A DNA stretch of 64,000 bases from Parvibaculum sp. (GCF_019635935.1 NZ_JAHBYN010000001.1:3067532-3131531), one strand, 5' to 3'. Counted from the first letter of the stretch, positions 19,219 through 29,147 are shown. Numbers and translations are program-made. The notes: generated from the sequence alone by a model not told the origin.

Positions 19219-20676
19219 ATGACGACCGGCGGAAAGAAATACTTCGTTTCCATGGCCTGTGGCGCGTTGGCGCTGGCGCTCGTTGCGCCGGGCGTTCAGG
19301 CGCAGCCGCTCGACACAAGATCGGCCGCACCCGCCACCGCCGAGCTTGAACGTTTGCCGAGCTTCGCCGATCTGGTGGAGAAGGTGAGCCCCGCCGTGGT
19401 CAGCATTCGCGTTGCCGAGGAGCGCAGCGTTCGCGCACCGGCCGGCACGCCCGACCTGCCATTCCCGCCCGGCAGCCCCTTCGAGCGCTTCTTCCGCGAT
19501 CTGCAGCCGCAGGACCCGGGCAACGCACCGCGCGGCCGTCAGGCAACCGCGCTGGGCTCGGGCTTCATCATCTCGGCCGACGGCTACATCGTCACCAACA
19601 ATCATGTCGTCGGCGACGGCAAGGACATCACGGTGGTCCGCAACGACGGCACGGAAATGCCGGCCAAGCTCGTCGGCCGCGATCCGAAGACCGATCTGGC
19701 GCTGGTCAAGGTCGAGAGCAAATCCGATCTGCCCTATGTCGCCTTCGGCGATTCCGACACGGTTCGCGTCGGCGACTGGGTGCTGGCGGTCGGCAATCCC
19801 TTCGGTCTCGGCGGTACGGTGACGACCGGCATCGTTTCGGCGCGCGGCCGCGAAATCGGCGCCGGTCCCTATGACGATTTCATCCAGATCGACGCCTCGA
19901 TCAACCGCGGCAATTCCGGCGGCCCGACCTTCGACGTGCGCGGCAACGTGATCGGCGTCAACACGGCGATCTTCTCGCCGAGCGGCGGCAGCGTCGGCAT
20001 CGGTTTCGCCATTCCCGCTTCGATCGCCTCCAAGGTCATCGCCGACCTGAAGGACAGCGGCCGCGTGACGCGCGGCTGGCTCGGCGTCACGATCCAGCAG
20101 GTCGACTCCGAGATGGCGTCCTCCCTCGCGCTCGACAAGCCGCAAGGCGCGCTTGTGGCGCAGGTCGCCGACGACAGCCCGGCCAAAAAGGCCGGTGTCC
20201 AGATCGGCGACGTCATTCTGAACGTCGACGGCAAGGATATGGAAGACGTGCGCGCGGTGAGCCGCACCGTCGCCGAACTGAAGCCCGACACGCGCTCGAA
20301 GATCGTCGTCTGGCGCGACGGCAAGCGCCGCACGCTGACGGCGAATATCGGCACCTTCCCCGACACGGTCGATGTCGCGGCCGCCGAGCCGGGCGAAGCG
20401 CCGGCCGCCACCGCGACGAAGAGCCTCGGCCTTGCGCTGACGCAGACGCCGGACGGCGTCGTGGTGCAGAGCGTCGATCCCGCGAGCGACGCGGCCGAAA
20501 AGGGCATACGGCCCGGCGACGTGATCGTGAAAGTCTCCGGCAAGGACGTGAAAAAGCCCAGCGATGTCGTTGCCGGCGTCGAAGAGGCGAGCAAGGCCGA
20601 CAAGAGCTCGGTGCTTCTGCTTCTGCGCAGCGAGGAACAGCAGCGTTTCGTCGCGCTGTCGCTCAACAAGTCCTAG
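19219..20676 (+). CDS. degP: Periplasmic serine protease DegP/Do
   Basis: A 485-residue protein from the ATG at 19219 (AGGAG nine bases upstream); an ATG at 19141 is an in-frame alternative that would lengthen the export signal. A signal peptide (YFVSMACGALALALVAPGVQ) precedes the trypsin-like domain with triad H129 (TNNHVVGD), D159 (DPKTDLALVKV) and S233 (NRGNSGGPTFD). Two PDZ domains follow (about 290-380 and 400-485). The enzyme degrades or refolds misfolded envelope proteins. It lies directly behind the ccm genes and before a two-component system, an order also found in rhizobia. Confidence 0.94.
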   Translation: MTTGGKKYFVSMACGALALALVAPGVQAQPLDTRSAAPATAELERLPSFADLVEKVSPAVVSIRVAEERSVRAPAGTPDLPFPPGSPFERFFRDLQPQDPGNAPRGRQATALGSGFIISADGYIVTNNHVVGDGKDITVVRNDGTEMPAKLVGRDPKTDLALVKVESKSDLPYVAFGDSDTVRVGDWVLAVGNPFGLGGTVTTGIVSARGREIGAGPYDDFIQIDASINRGNSGGPTFDVRGNVIGVNTAIFSPSGGSVGIGFAIPASIASKVIADLKDSGRVTRGWLGVTIQQVDSEMASSLALDKPQGALVAQVADDSPAKKAGVQIGDVILNVDGKDMEDVRAVSRTVAELKPDTRSKIVVWRDGKRRTLTANIGTFPDTVDVAAAEPGEAPAATATKSLGLALTQTPDGVVVQSVDPASDAAEKGIRPGDVIVKVSGKDVKKPSDVVAGVEEASKADKSSVLLLLRSEEQQRFVALSLNKS

Positions 20677-20725
20677 GCGCCGCGCCCTATCCGCCGCCGC
20701 CGCGATACGGGAGTTTGATCGAACG

Positions 20726-21403
20726 ATGCGCATTCTGGTGATCGAGGACGATCTGGAAGCCGCCGCCTATGTCGTGAAGGGCCTGCGCGAAAGCGGGCAC
20801 ATCGTCGACCATGCGGCGGATGGCGAGGAAGGGCTGACCTTGGCCTTCTCCAGCACCTTCGACGTGATGATCGTCGACCGCATGCTCCCCAAGCGCGACG
20901 GCCTGAGCGTCGTCGAGACGCTGCGCGAGGAGGCCGTGCGCACACCGGTGCTCTTCCTCTCCGCGCTGGGCGAGGTCGACGACCGCATCAAGGGCCTGAA
21001 GGCGGGTGGCGACGACTACCTGACCAAGCCCTATGCCTTCGCCGAACTGCTGGCCCGCATTGAAGTGCTGGTGCGCCGCTCCAACCCCGATCAGGTCCGC
21101 ACCCGCCTCCAGGTCGGCAATCTCGAAATCGACCTGCTCGCCCGCAAGGTGGTCCGCGAAGGCACCGAAATCGACCTTCAGCCGCGCGAATTCCGCCTGC
21201 TCGAATATCTGATGAAGCATGCCGGCCAGGTCGTCACGCGGACCATGTTGCTGGAGAACGTCTGGGAGTATCATTTCGATCCGCAGACAAACGTGATCGA
21301 TGTGCATATCTCGCGGCTGAGAGCCAAGATCGACAAGAATTTTGAACAGCCGCTCTTGCATACCGTTCGGGGAGCCGGATACTCGCTACGTGCCGCTGAC
21401 TAA
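20726..21403 (+). CDS. OmpR-family response regulator
   Basis: A 225-residue regulator: receiver MRILVIEDDLEAAAYVVKGL with phospho-acceptor D51 in MIVDRMLPKRDGL, then LSALGEVDDRIKGLKAGGDD and YLTKPYAF, followed by an OmpR winged helix (LQPREFRLLEYLMKHAGQVV, NVIDVHISRLRAKID, VRGAGYSLRA). The ATG at 20726 fits the domain boundary. It overlaps the following kinase gene by about 14 bases. The pair occupies the slot between degP and glnE seen in rhizobia, and a role in envelope stress is possible but unproven. Confidence 0.93.
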   Translation: MRILVIEDDLEAAAYVVKGLRESGHIVDHAADGEEGLTLAFSSTFDVMIVDRMLPKRDGLSVVETLREEAVRTPVLFLSALGEVDDRIKGLKAGGDDYLTKPYAFAELLARIEVLVRRSNPDQVRTRLQVGNLEIDLLARKVVREGTEIDLQPREFRLLEYLMKHAGQVVTRTMLLENVWEYHFDPQTNVIDVHISRLRAKIDKNFEQPLLHTVRGAGYSLRAAD

Positions 21404-22790
21404 TCTCCTCAAGACCTCGACCTTTCGGCTCGCGGTCATCTATCTGGCGCTGTTCGCCGCTTCGGCGATCACGCTTCTGGCCTATGTCTATTGGAACACC
21501 GCCGGCTTTCTGGCGCGCCAGACCGACGAGGCGGTGGAAGCCGAAATCACCGGTCTTGCCGAACAATACCGGCAGGGCGGGTTGCCGCTGCTGGTCCATA
21601 CGGTGATCCAGCGCTCGCGCGATCCCGGCCAGAGTCTCTATCTGGTGCTCGATCCGGCCGGCCGCGTCCTCGCCGGCACGCTGGACGCGCGCCCCGCCAT
21701 CGAGGTCGGCGCCGATGGCTGGTTCGACTTCGACTACAACCGCAAGACGCTCGACGGTACCGAAGTGAAGGCCGCCCGCGCCCGCGCCTTCTTTCTGCCG
21801 GAGGGCTACTACCTGCTGGTCGGCCGCGACGTGCAGGAGCGCCGCGAGATCGAAAACCTCATCACCAATGCGCTGATCTGGGCCATCGCCATGACGGTCG
21901 CGCTCGGCCTTGCCGGCGGTCTGTTTATGAGCCGCAACATGCTGGCCCGCGTCGACGAAATCAACCGGTCGAGCCGCGACATCATGGATGGCGACCTCTC
22001 GCAGCGCCTGCCGATCGCCGGAACCGGCGACGAGCTCGACCAGCTCGGCCGCAATCTCAACGCGATGCTCGACCAGATCGAAGCGCTGATGACCGGCATG
22101 CGACAGGTCACCGACAACATCGCCCACGACCTCCGCAGCCCGCTCAACCGCCTGCGCAATCGCCTCGAAGTCACGTTGATGCAGGAAGCCTCCCCCGCCG
22201 ACTACCGCCATGCGCTCGAGCGAACCATCGCCGAGGCCGACAATCTGCTCAGCACGTTCAATGCGCTGTTGATGATCGCACGCGCCGAAGCCGGGTCGCT
22301 GCGCGAGGCGATGACGTGGGTCGACCTCGCCGCAATCGTCAACGACGCCGCCGAACTCTATGAGCCTGTCGCCGAGCAGAGCGGCCTGACCCTGCGGGTG
22401 GACGTGCAAGAAGGACTGCAGATTCGCGGCAATCGCGAGCTGCTGTCGCAGGCGACCGCCAACCTGATCGACAACGCGCTAAAGCATGGCCTTCCGCAGT
22501 CCGGCGACGCCGAGCACATCATCACGGTGTCCGCGATGCCCGATCCGGCGCGTCCGGGCCGCGGCGTGGTTCTCGCCGTTGCCGACCGCGGCATCGGCAT
22601 TCCGGCCGGCGAACGGCATCATGTGCTCGAACGTTTTGTGCGCCTCGAAGCAAGCCGCAACACGCCGGGCTCGGGCCTTGGTCTCAGCCTCGTTGCCGCC
22701 GTGGCGCGGCTGCACGGCGGGCAGATCGAACTGGAAGACAACAATCCCGGCCTCAAGGTCAATCTGCACCTCCCGGTCATGGGCCGCTGA
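21390..22790 (+). CDS. Sensor histidine kinase partner of the degP-linked regulator
   Basis: About 466 residues from the GTG at 21390 (a TTG at 21342 is also in frame). Two membrane helices near residues 12-35 and 160-182 flank a periplasmic sensor of about 125 residues. A HAMP domain (RVDEINRSSRDIMDGDLSQR) leads to the H box with H246 in NIAHDLRSPLNRLRNRLEV. ATPase boxes NLIDNALKHGLP, VADRGIGIPAGE and GSGLGLSLVAAV are intact. It is translationally coupled with the regulator and is 23 bp before glnE. Confidence 0.92.
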   Translation: MPLTNLLKTSTFRLAVIYLALFAASAITLLAYVYWNTAGFLARQTDEAVEAEITGLAEQYRQGGLPLLVHTVIQRSRDPGQSLYLVLDPAGRVLAGTLDARPAIEVGADGWFDFDYNRKTLDGTEVKAARARAFFLPEGYYLLVGRDVQERREIENLITNALIWAIAMTVALGLAGGLFMSRNMLARVDEINRSSRDIMDGDLSQRLPIAGTGDELDQLGRNLNAMLDQIEALMTGMRQVTDNIAHDLRSPLNRLRNRLEVTLMQEASPADYRHALERTIAEADNLLSTFNALLMIARAEAGSLREAMTWVDLAAIVNDAAELYEPVAEQSGLTLRVDVQEGLQIRGNRELLSQATANLIDNALKHGLPQSGDAEHIITVSAMPDPARPGRGVVLAVADRGIGIPAGERHHVLERFVRLEASRNTPGSGLGLSLVAAVARLHGGQIELEDNNPGLKVNLHLPVMGR

Positions 22791-22813
22791 CGAGCGAACA
22801 GGGGAATCGGCAA

Positions 22814-25786
22814 GTGACAACGGCAAGCGGCGCAAAGACGCTGCGCGAATGGGCGGCCAAGGCGCCGCCCTCATATGACGGGAGCCGCGTCGCGCGCGAA
22901 ATCGAAGACCTCGAAGCGTCGGCCGCCGCGGCGCAGGACGACACGGCGCGGGAGATCGCGGCCCTTCTCGGCGACAAGGACGTTCGGCATCTGCTGGCTT
23001 CGATCCACGGCAACTCGCCTTACCTGACGCGCATCCTGCGTCGTCACCCCGAATGGTTGCCGCGCCTTCTCGCCAGTGCGCCTGACGCAGCGCTTGACGA
23101 TGTGATCGGCCGCGTCCGCGCCGCCACCGACTGCGATACGCAGGCCGGCATCATGGCCGCATTGCGCAACGCCAAGGCCGAAGCGGCGCTGCTGATCGCG
23201 ATTGCCGATCTCTGCGGCGCCTGGCAACTCGACGAGGTAACGAACGCGCTGACCTCGTTCGCCGACGCAACCGTCAATGCCGGCATCGACTGGCTTCTGG
23301 TCAACGCGGCGAAACGCGGACAGGTCTTGCGCGCGCCCGAGGAAATGTCAGCCGAGGGCTCCGGTCTCGCCGTTCTCGGCATGGGAAAATACGGCTCGCG
23401 CGAACTCAATTATTCGAGCGACATCGACCTCGTCGTCTTCTACGAGCCGGGCCAGCTTCCGCTCAAACCCGGTCTCGACGACAGCGATTTCTTCGTCCGT
23501 CTGACGAAGGACCTCGTCAAGCTGATGCAGGAACGAACCGAGGACGGCTATGTCTTCCGCACCGACCTGCGCCTGCGCCCCGATCCCGGCGGAACGCCGG
23601 TCGCCGTGTCGCTGCCCGCCGCCGAAAGCTATTATGAAAGCCGCGGTCAGAACTGGGAGCGCGCGGCCTTCATCAAGGCGCGCGCCGTCGCCGGTGACAT
23701 CGCAGCGGGCGAGCGCTTTCTGAAAATGCTGACGCCCTACATCTGGCGCAAGAATCTCGACTACGCGGCCATCGACGACATTCATTCGATGAAGCGGCAG
23801 ATCCATGCCGTCGGCGGTCACGGCGTTGTCGCCGTCGCCGGACACAACATCAAGCTTGGCCGCGGCGGCATCCGCGAAATCGAGTTTTTCGTCCAGACGC
23901 AACAATTGATCGCCGGCGGCCGCGACCATGATCTGCGCGGCAAGAAAACCTGCCCGATGCTCGACGAACTGGCTCGCAAGAAATGGATTGTGCCCGAAGC
24001 GGCCGTCGAACTGAAGGACGCTTATCGTTTTCTGCGCACGCTCGAACATCGCCTGCAGATGATCGACGACGAGCAGACCCATGCGCTGCCGAAAAACGAC
24101 GAGGGCCTCGATCATGTCGCATGTTTCATGGGCTTCGACAGCCGCGCCGCTTTTTCGGAGGCGCTTACGAAACAGCTTCAATGCGTGCAGGGCCACTACG
24201 CGAAGCTGTTCGAGACGGCGCCGCCGCTGGGCGAGGAGGGCGGCAGCCTTGTTTTCACCGGAACGGAAGACGATCCCGAAACGCTCGAAACACTGCGCGG
24301 CCTCGGCTTCGAGAAAGTCTCGGAAATGTCGGAAGCCATTCGCGGATGGCACACAGGCCGTTTTCTCGCCACGCGGACGCCGCGCTCGCGCGAACTGCTG
24401 ACAAGTCTGATGCCGGCGCTGCTGCGCGCCCTCTCGCGCACATCGAGTCCCGACACGGCGTTTGCCCGCTTCGACCGCTTTCTCACCGGCCTGCCGGCAG
24501 GCGTGCAGCTCTTCTCGATGCTCTATTCAAATCCGAGCCTGCTCGACCTGCTTGCCGGCATTTGCGGAACCGCGCCGCGCCTCGCGCGCTATCTGAGCCA
24601 GAACCCGCGCGTACTCGAAGCGGTGGTCGACCCGAATTTCTTCAAGGTGCTGCCCGATCCCGAAGACCTGCATCGCAGCCTGGAAAGCGCGCTGGTTCAT
24701 GCCGCCGACTATCAGGACACGCTCGATTTCGTGCGCGTCTGGGCGCGCGAATATCGATTCCGCCTCGGCGTTCGCGTGTTGACGGGCAGCGCCGATGCCG
24801 AGGAGGCGGGTCCGGCCTACGCGGCGCTCGCAACCGAGCTGGTTGCCGCGCTGGCGCCGGTCGCCGAACGCCGTGTCGGCGAAAAGCACGGGAAAATGCC
24901 GGGCGGACGCTTCGCGGTCGTCGCGATGGGCAAGCTCGGCAGCGAGGAGATGAGTGCAAGTTCCGATCTCGACCTTATCGTGATCTACGATCTCGAGGAT
25001 CCGGATGCGATGTCGGACGGCGAACGCCCGCTCTACGCGGCGCAATACTACGCCCGCGTCTGCCAGCAATTGATCGGCGCACTGACGGCGCCGACGGCCG
25101 AGGGCAAGCTCTACGAAGTCGACATGCGGCTGCGTCCCTCCGGCAACGCCGGACCCATCGCAACGGGTTTCGACAGTTTCGTGGCCTATCAGCAAGAGGA
25201 AGCCTGGACCTGGGAGCACATGGCGTTGACGCGCGCCCGTCCCGTTTCGGGGCCCGCCGAACTGCGGACAAAAATTGCCGAAGCGATCGGCGAGACGCTG
25301 CGCCGCCCGCGCGACAAGGTAAAGATCGCCGCCGACGTCGCCGACATGCGCGCCCGCATCGAGAAGGAACGCGTCAGCACCGATCCGTGGGAGCTGAAGC
25401 ATGTGCGCGGCGGCCTCGTCGATATCGAATTCATCTGCCAATTTCTTCAACTGGTGCATGGCCACGAACATCCGGAAATCCTGCACGCCCACACGCGCAC
25501 GTCGCTGTCGCGCATCGCTGCGGCGGGGCTCTTGCCGCCCGACACCGCCGACATGCTGGTCGCCGCCGTCGAACTCAATCTCAACCTGACGCAGGTCATC
25601 CGCATCTGCGTCGAAGGCGTCTTCAATCCAGGCGAAGCGACGATCGGCCTCAAGTCCTTGCTGGCGCGCGCCGGCAACGCGCCCGATTTTGCCGCGCTCG
25701 AGGCCGAGCTTCTGGAAAATCAGGCCCGGGTGCGCGGCGCATTCGATGCTATCGTCGTTGCGGCCGCGGGCGCCCCGGCTGGCTGA
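22814..25786 (+). CDS. glnE: Bifunctional glutamine synthetase adenylyltransferase/adenylyl-removase
   Basis: A 990-residue enzyme starting with GTG behind GGGGAATCGG. Two nucleotidyltransferase modules are visible: the N-terminal adenylyl-removing domain with GMGKYGSRELNYSSDIDLVV near residue 187, and the C-terminal adenylylating domain with AMGKLGSEEMSASSDLDLIV near residue 704; each is followed by a helical regulatory domain. Other family stretches include FVRLTKDLVKLMQERTEDGY and YEVDMRLRPSGNAGPIATGF. It switches glutamine synthetase off and on by AMP in response to PII, in the cytoplasm. Length is normal for the family (about 950-1000). Confidence 0.96.
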   Translation: MTTASGAKTLREWAAKAPPSYDGSRVAREIEDLEASAAAAQDDTAREIAALLGDKDVRHLLASIHGNSPYLTRILRRHPEWLPRLLASAPDAALDDVIGRVRAATDCDTQAGIMAALRNAKAEAALLIAIADLCGAWQLDEVTNALTSFADATVNAGIDWLLVNAAKRGQVLRAPEEMSAEGSGLAVLGMGKYGSRELNYSSDIDLVVFYEPGQLPLKPGLDDSDFFVRLTKDLVKLMQERTEDGYVFRTDLRLRPDPGGTPVAVSLPAAESYYESRGQNWERAAFIKARAVAGDIAAGERFLKMLTPYIWRKNLDYAAIDDIHSMKRQIHAVGGHGVVAVAGHNIKLGRGGIREIEFFVQTQQLIAGGRDHDLRGKKTCPMLDELARKKWIVPEAAVELKDAYRFLRTLEHRLQMIDDEQTHALPKNDEGLDHVACFMGFDSRAAFSEALTKQLQCVQGHYAKLFETAPPLGEEGGSLVFTGTEDDPETLETLRGLGFEKVSEMSEAIRGWHTGRFLATRTPRSRELLTSLMPALLRALSRTSSPDTAFARFDRFLTGLPAGVQLFSMLYSNPSLLDLLAGICGTAPRLARYLSQNPRVLEAVVDPNFFKVLPDPEDLHRSLESALVHAADYQDTLDFVRVWAREYRFRLGVRVLTGSADAEEAGPAYAALATELVAALAPVAERRVGEKHGKMPGGRFAVVAMGKLGSEEMSASSDLDLIVIYDLEDPDAMSDGERPLYAAQYYARVCQQLIGALTAPTAEGKLYEVDMRLRPSGNAGPIATGFDSFVAYQQEEAWTWEHMALTRARPVSGPAELRTKIAEAIGETLRRPRDKVKIAADVADMRARIEKERVSTDPWELKHVRGGLVDIEFICQFLQLVHGHEHPEILHAHTRTSLSRIAAAGLLPPDTADMLVAAVELNLNLTQVIRICVEGVFNPGEATIGLKSLLARAGNAPDFAALEAELLENQARVRGAFDAIVVAAAGAPAG

Positions 25787-26001
25787 CTCCTTGCAGCGCA
25801 GCCATGCGGGCCGGGAAGAGCGATGCGTTAATCCTGCAACGGGTTTGCGCGCAGAAGACAAGGAAATCCCGGACATACATGGTTAATCGCCCGGTAGCGT
25901 TGTGCGCGACCGGGAAACCTCCGTCTTCGAAGCGTGTCAATACGGCACGTTTCGGGTAGGTAGAACCTGAGGCGGACGGAGCGCATGTGGAGTAACGGCG
26001 C

Positions 26002-27600
26002 ATGGAGCGTCACGATGCGATCGTCATAGGCGCCGGCCTCAACGGTCTGACAGCCGCGGCCAGTCTGGCGCGCGCCGGTCTCGGCGTTCTTGTGCTCGAC
26101 CGCAATGCGGCGCCGGGTGGCTTGTCTGCGTCGCATGAGATCGCGCCGGGCTTTCGCGTGCCGCGTTACGTGCTGGGCGCGGGCGGTCTGCCTGCGCGCC
26201 TTGTCGCCGACCTCGATCTCGCCCGCCACGGCCTGCGCTTTGTTCGCGCCGAAGGCGGCGTCACGATCTTTCCCGACGGCCGCTACCACGCGAGCTACCG
26301 CGACGGCGATGTCCACCGGCGCGAACTTGCGCGTTTTTCGCGCCGTGACGCCGACGCCTGGACGCGCTATCGCCGCGACATGCTGCGCGCCGCCCGTGCG
26401 TTGACGCCGCTGCTTGAGGGTGCGGTGGAATTTCCGGTGACGCGCGGGCTCTCGGCCTTGCGGGTGCGGCTCGGTCTTGCCGACAAGGTTGCCGCCATCG
26501 ATACCGACGAGCGCCGCGACGCATTGCGTCTGTGGGCGCTTTCCGCCGCTGAATTTCTGGACAGCTATTTCGAATCCGACGATGTGAAGGCGCATCTCGC
26601 CGCCGCCGCGATGATGGGCGGCACGCTGGGGCCGCTGTCGCCCGCCAGCGCCGGCCGGCTCTCGACGCCCTGGCTCGCGGCCCGCGGCGATGCCTATGGC
26701 GGCGCGCCCGACATCCTCTTGCCGCATGGCGGCCCGGCCGCGCTGACATCGGCGCTTGTTGCGGTCATCGAGGCACATGGCGGTCGTTTGCGCATGGATG
26801 CCGAAGTCACCGACGTCGCGATGCGCGATCTCAAGGTGCGCGGCGTTGTGCTGGCCAATGGCGAGGAAATCGGCGCCAGCGTCGTCCTCTCCGGTCTCGA
26901 CCTGAAACGCAGCTTCCTCAGCCTCTTTCAGTGGAAGGACCTGCCCGACGGCCTTGTCGGCCGCGTCGGGCGCTTCCGCATGAAAGGCGCGACGGCCAAG
27001 GTCAATCTCGCGCTCGACGCCGCGCCGGAATTTCCGGGTCTTCCCCAGGGTTGCCCGTCAGTTGCCGGCGGCCTGCGGCTTGCCGGTTCCATCGGCGAGA
27101 TGCAGCACGCATTCGACGACTGGCGTGCCCGCATCCCGCCGCGCAATCCGCCGATCGAGGTGCTGATCCCCTCACTTTCCGATGCGACATTGGCGCCGGC
27201 CGGATGCCATGTGCTTTCGGCGCTGGTTCAGTACGTGCCGGAGACATTGCATGACGGCCCGTGGAACGCGGAGCGGCGCGAAGCGCTGGGCGACCTCGTC
27301 GTTGCGCGGCTTGAAGCCACAAGCCCGGGCATCGCCGGCCGCATCGTCGCGCGCGAGGTGCTGCTCGCCGCCGACCTCGAGGACCAGATCGGCCTGACCG
27401 CGGGCGACATTGCGCATGGCGAAACGACGCTCGACCAGATGTTCGTCAATCGCCCGCTGCCCGGCACCGGTGGCTACGATACCGAACTCGAAAATTTCCA
27501 TGTCTGCTCGCCGAGCGCCCATCCCGGCCCGTTGCTGCCGGGGCAGGCCGGCGCCAACGCCGCCGCACGCGTTCTCGCGCTTCACCGGAAGCGGAGGTGA
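26002..27600 (+). CDS. CrtI/PYROXD2-like FAD oxidoreductase (first of a pair)
   Basis: A 532-residue flavoprotein with an intact FAD-binding motif VIGAGLNGLTAAASLARAGL (G10, G12, G15) and LDRNAAPGGLSASHE. Central residues include PHGGPAALTSALVAVIEAHG, which matches the phytoene-desaturase/PYROXD2 group, and the end carries GDIAHGETTLDQMFVNRPLP, a PYROXD2 signature. These enzymes oxidise C-C or C-N bonds, and the substrates of the PYROXD2 branch are unknown. It heads a three-gene unit: its TGA lies within the ribosome binding site of the next gene (GGAGGTGA), 5 bases before that ATG. No carotenoid genes are nearby, so a carotenoid role is unlikely. Confidence 0.85.
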   Translation: MERHDAIVIGAGLNGLTAAASLARAGLGVLVLDRNAAPGGLSASHEIAPGFRVPRYVLGAGGLPARLVADLDLARHGLRFVRAEGGVTIFPDGRYHASYRDGDVHRRELARFSRRDADAWTRYRRDMLRAARALTPLLEGAVEFPVTRGLSALRVRLGLADKVAAIDTDERRDALRLWALSAAEFLDSYFESDDVKAHLAAAAMMGGTLGPLSPASAGRLSTPWLAARGDAYGGAPDILLPHGGPAALTSALVAVIEAHGGRLRMDAEVTDVAMRDLKVRGVVLANGEEIGASVVLSGLDLKRSFLSLFQWKDLPDGLVGRVGRFRMKGATAKVNLALDAAPEFPGLPQGCPSVAGGLRLAGSIGEMQHAFDDWRARIPPRNPPIEVLIPSLSDATLAPAGCHVLSALVQYVPETLHDGPWNAERREALGDLVVARLEATSPGIAGRIVAREVLLAADLEDQIGLTAGDIAHGETTLDQMFVNRPLPGTGGYDTELENFHVCSPSAHPGPLLPGQAGANAAARVLALHRKRR

Positions 27601-27605
27601 CGCGC

Positions 27606-29147
27606 ATGGCATGGGGCGGGCGCAAATACGATGCAATCGTGATCGGCGGAGACCTGAACGGTCTTGCCGCCGCGGCTTATCTCGGCCGCGCCCATCAGCG
27701 TGTCCTGGTACTGGAGGAAAGCGCGACGCTCGGCGGCGTCGCCGTCACCGGCGAGATCATGCCCGATTACAGCGTCTCGACCGTTGCCCATCTCGTCGAG
27801 GCGCTGCCGCGTAGCGTCGAACGCGATCTGAAACTCGCAAGGCACGGCCTGCGCATGGCGGCGCGCGACATGCCGACCGTGGCGCTCGACCGCGACGGCA
27901 AGCATCTCGTCGTGCCGCGCAACCGCAAGGACATCGCCGCACTGGCCGTCGTGCAGCCGAAGGACGCCGCTGCCTGGCGCGCGTTCGACCGGCGCATGAA
28001 GGCGCATGCCGCGCTGCTCGCGCCGTTGTTGCTCGACGACGCGGCGCCGGCCGCATCCGGCCTTCGGCGTCTCGTCTGGCGCGCCGGGTGGAATCGTGCC
28101 GACAGGCTGGTCGACCTGCTGCATCTGTTGCCGCAATCGGTCGGCGATCTTCTGGATGCCGAATTCGAATACCCGTTGCTGAAAGGCGCACTCGCCCTCG
28201 ACGCGGTATTGGGCGGCGCCGACGGGCCCTATGCCCCCGGCACCGTGCTGCGCCTTCTTCACCGCATGGCGATGCGCAGCCTCGGTCGCGGGCTGTCCGT
28301 TCCGGTCGGCGGCCTTGGCGCGGCGACGGATGCACTGGCCGCCGCTGTCGCCGCCGAACGTGGCGAGATCCGCACCGGCGTTCGCGTTTCGCGCCTGATG
28401 GTCGAAGGCGGCGCCGTCGCCGGCGTCGAAACGTCGGACGGTGTCGCGATTATCGCGCCGCTGGTTGTCTCGAGCCTCGACCCGCGTTTCACCATGCTCG
28501 AACTTCTCGGCGCCGCGCATATCGAAACGGAAGAGGCGCGCCGTCTCGCCCGCGCGCCGCGCCCCGGCAGTGTCGCGAAGGTCAATCTGGCGCTCGACGG
28601 GCTTCCCGAATTTCGCGGCCTTGCGCCCGCCATGTGCGGCGCCCGGCTGCTGGTCGCGCCATCGCTCGACGCCGTCGACCACGCCGCGACCGATTTCGGC
28701 CAGCGCGCGCTTGCCTCCGAGCCGGTCATGGAAATCACCATCCCGAGCGTCGTCGATCCGGCGCTGGCGCCGGCCGGTCATCATGTGATGTCGGTGCTGG
28801 TGCCTTTCATGCCGCATGATGTCGAAGGCGGCTGGCCGGCGCGGCGCGACGAATTCATGCAGCGCGTGACGAAAACCATCGCGCAGTATTCGCCGGATTT
28901 CCCGGACCGCCTGATCGCCGGCGATGTGCTGACGCCGCCCGACATCGAAACGAGGTTCGGCCTTCCGGGCGGCGACTGGTATTGCGGCGGCGCCCGCGTG
29001 GCCGACCTTCCCGGTCCCCGCGGTCCGGCGACGCCGGTATCGGGCCTCTGGCTTTGCGGCCCCGGCACCCATGCCGCCAGCGGTGTCACCGGACTTCCCG
29101 GTCGCGACATGGCGGCGGCTTTTGCTGCGGAAAGGGGGCGCCGATGA
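27606..29147 (+). CDS. CrtI/PYROXD2-like FAD oxidoreductase (second of a pair), altered FAD motif
   Basis: A 513-residue paralogue of the gene before it, with the same layout (Rossmann N-terminus, PVGGLGAATDALAAAVAAER-type middle, WLCGPGTHAASGVTGLPG end). Its dinucleotide motif reads VIGGDLNGLAAAAYLG, so the second glycine of GxGxxG is Asp (D16, codon GAC at 27651). The following ESATLGGVAVTGE keeps the Gly pair. Loss of that glycine usually weakens FAD or NAD binding, so this protein may be a non-catalytic or differently loaded partner of the first. The ATG has GGAGGTGA five bases upstream. The last four bases overlap the aminomethyltransferase start (ATGA). Confidence 0.83.
   Translation: MAWGGRKYDAIVIGGDLNGLAAAAYLGRAHQRVLVLEESATLGGVAVTGEIMPDYSVSTVAHLVEALPRSVERDLKLARHGLRMAARDMPTVALDRDGKHLVVPRNRKDIAALAVVQPKDAAAWRAFDRRMKAHAALLAPLLLDDAAPAASGLRRLVWRAGWNRADRLVDLLHLLPQSVGDLLDAEFEYPLLKGALALDAVLGGADGPYAPGTVLRLLHRMAMRSLGRGLSVPVGGLGAATDALAAAVAAERGEIRTGVRVSRLMVEGGAVAGVETSDGVAIIAPLVVSSLDPRFTMLELLGAAHIETEEARRLARAPRPGSVAKVNLALDGLPEFRGLAPAMCGARLLVAPSLDAVDHAATDFGQRALASEPVMEITIPSVVDPALAPAGHHVMSVLVPFMPHDVEGGWPARRDEFMQRVTKTIAQYSPDFPDRLIAGDVLTPPDIETRFGLPGGDWYCGGARVADLPGPRGPATPVSGLWLCGPGTHAASGVTGLPGRDMAAAFAAERGRR

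Noticed and set aside
25880..25960. 26-codon ORF starting MVNRPVALCATGK between glnE and the flavoprotein genes
   Set aside because: Weak and distant ribosome binding site and no terminator; likely chance.
26002..29147. Carotenoid biosynthesis role for the two CrtI-like proteins
   Set aside because: No phytoene synthase or other crt genes are nearby and the C-terminal signature fits PYROXD2-like proteins better.
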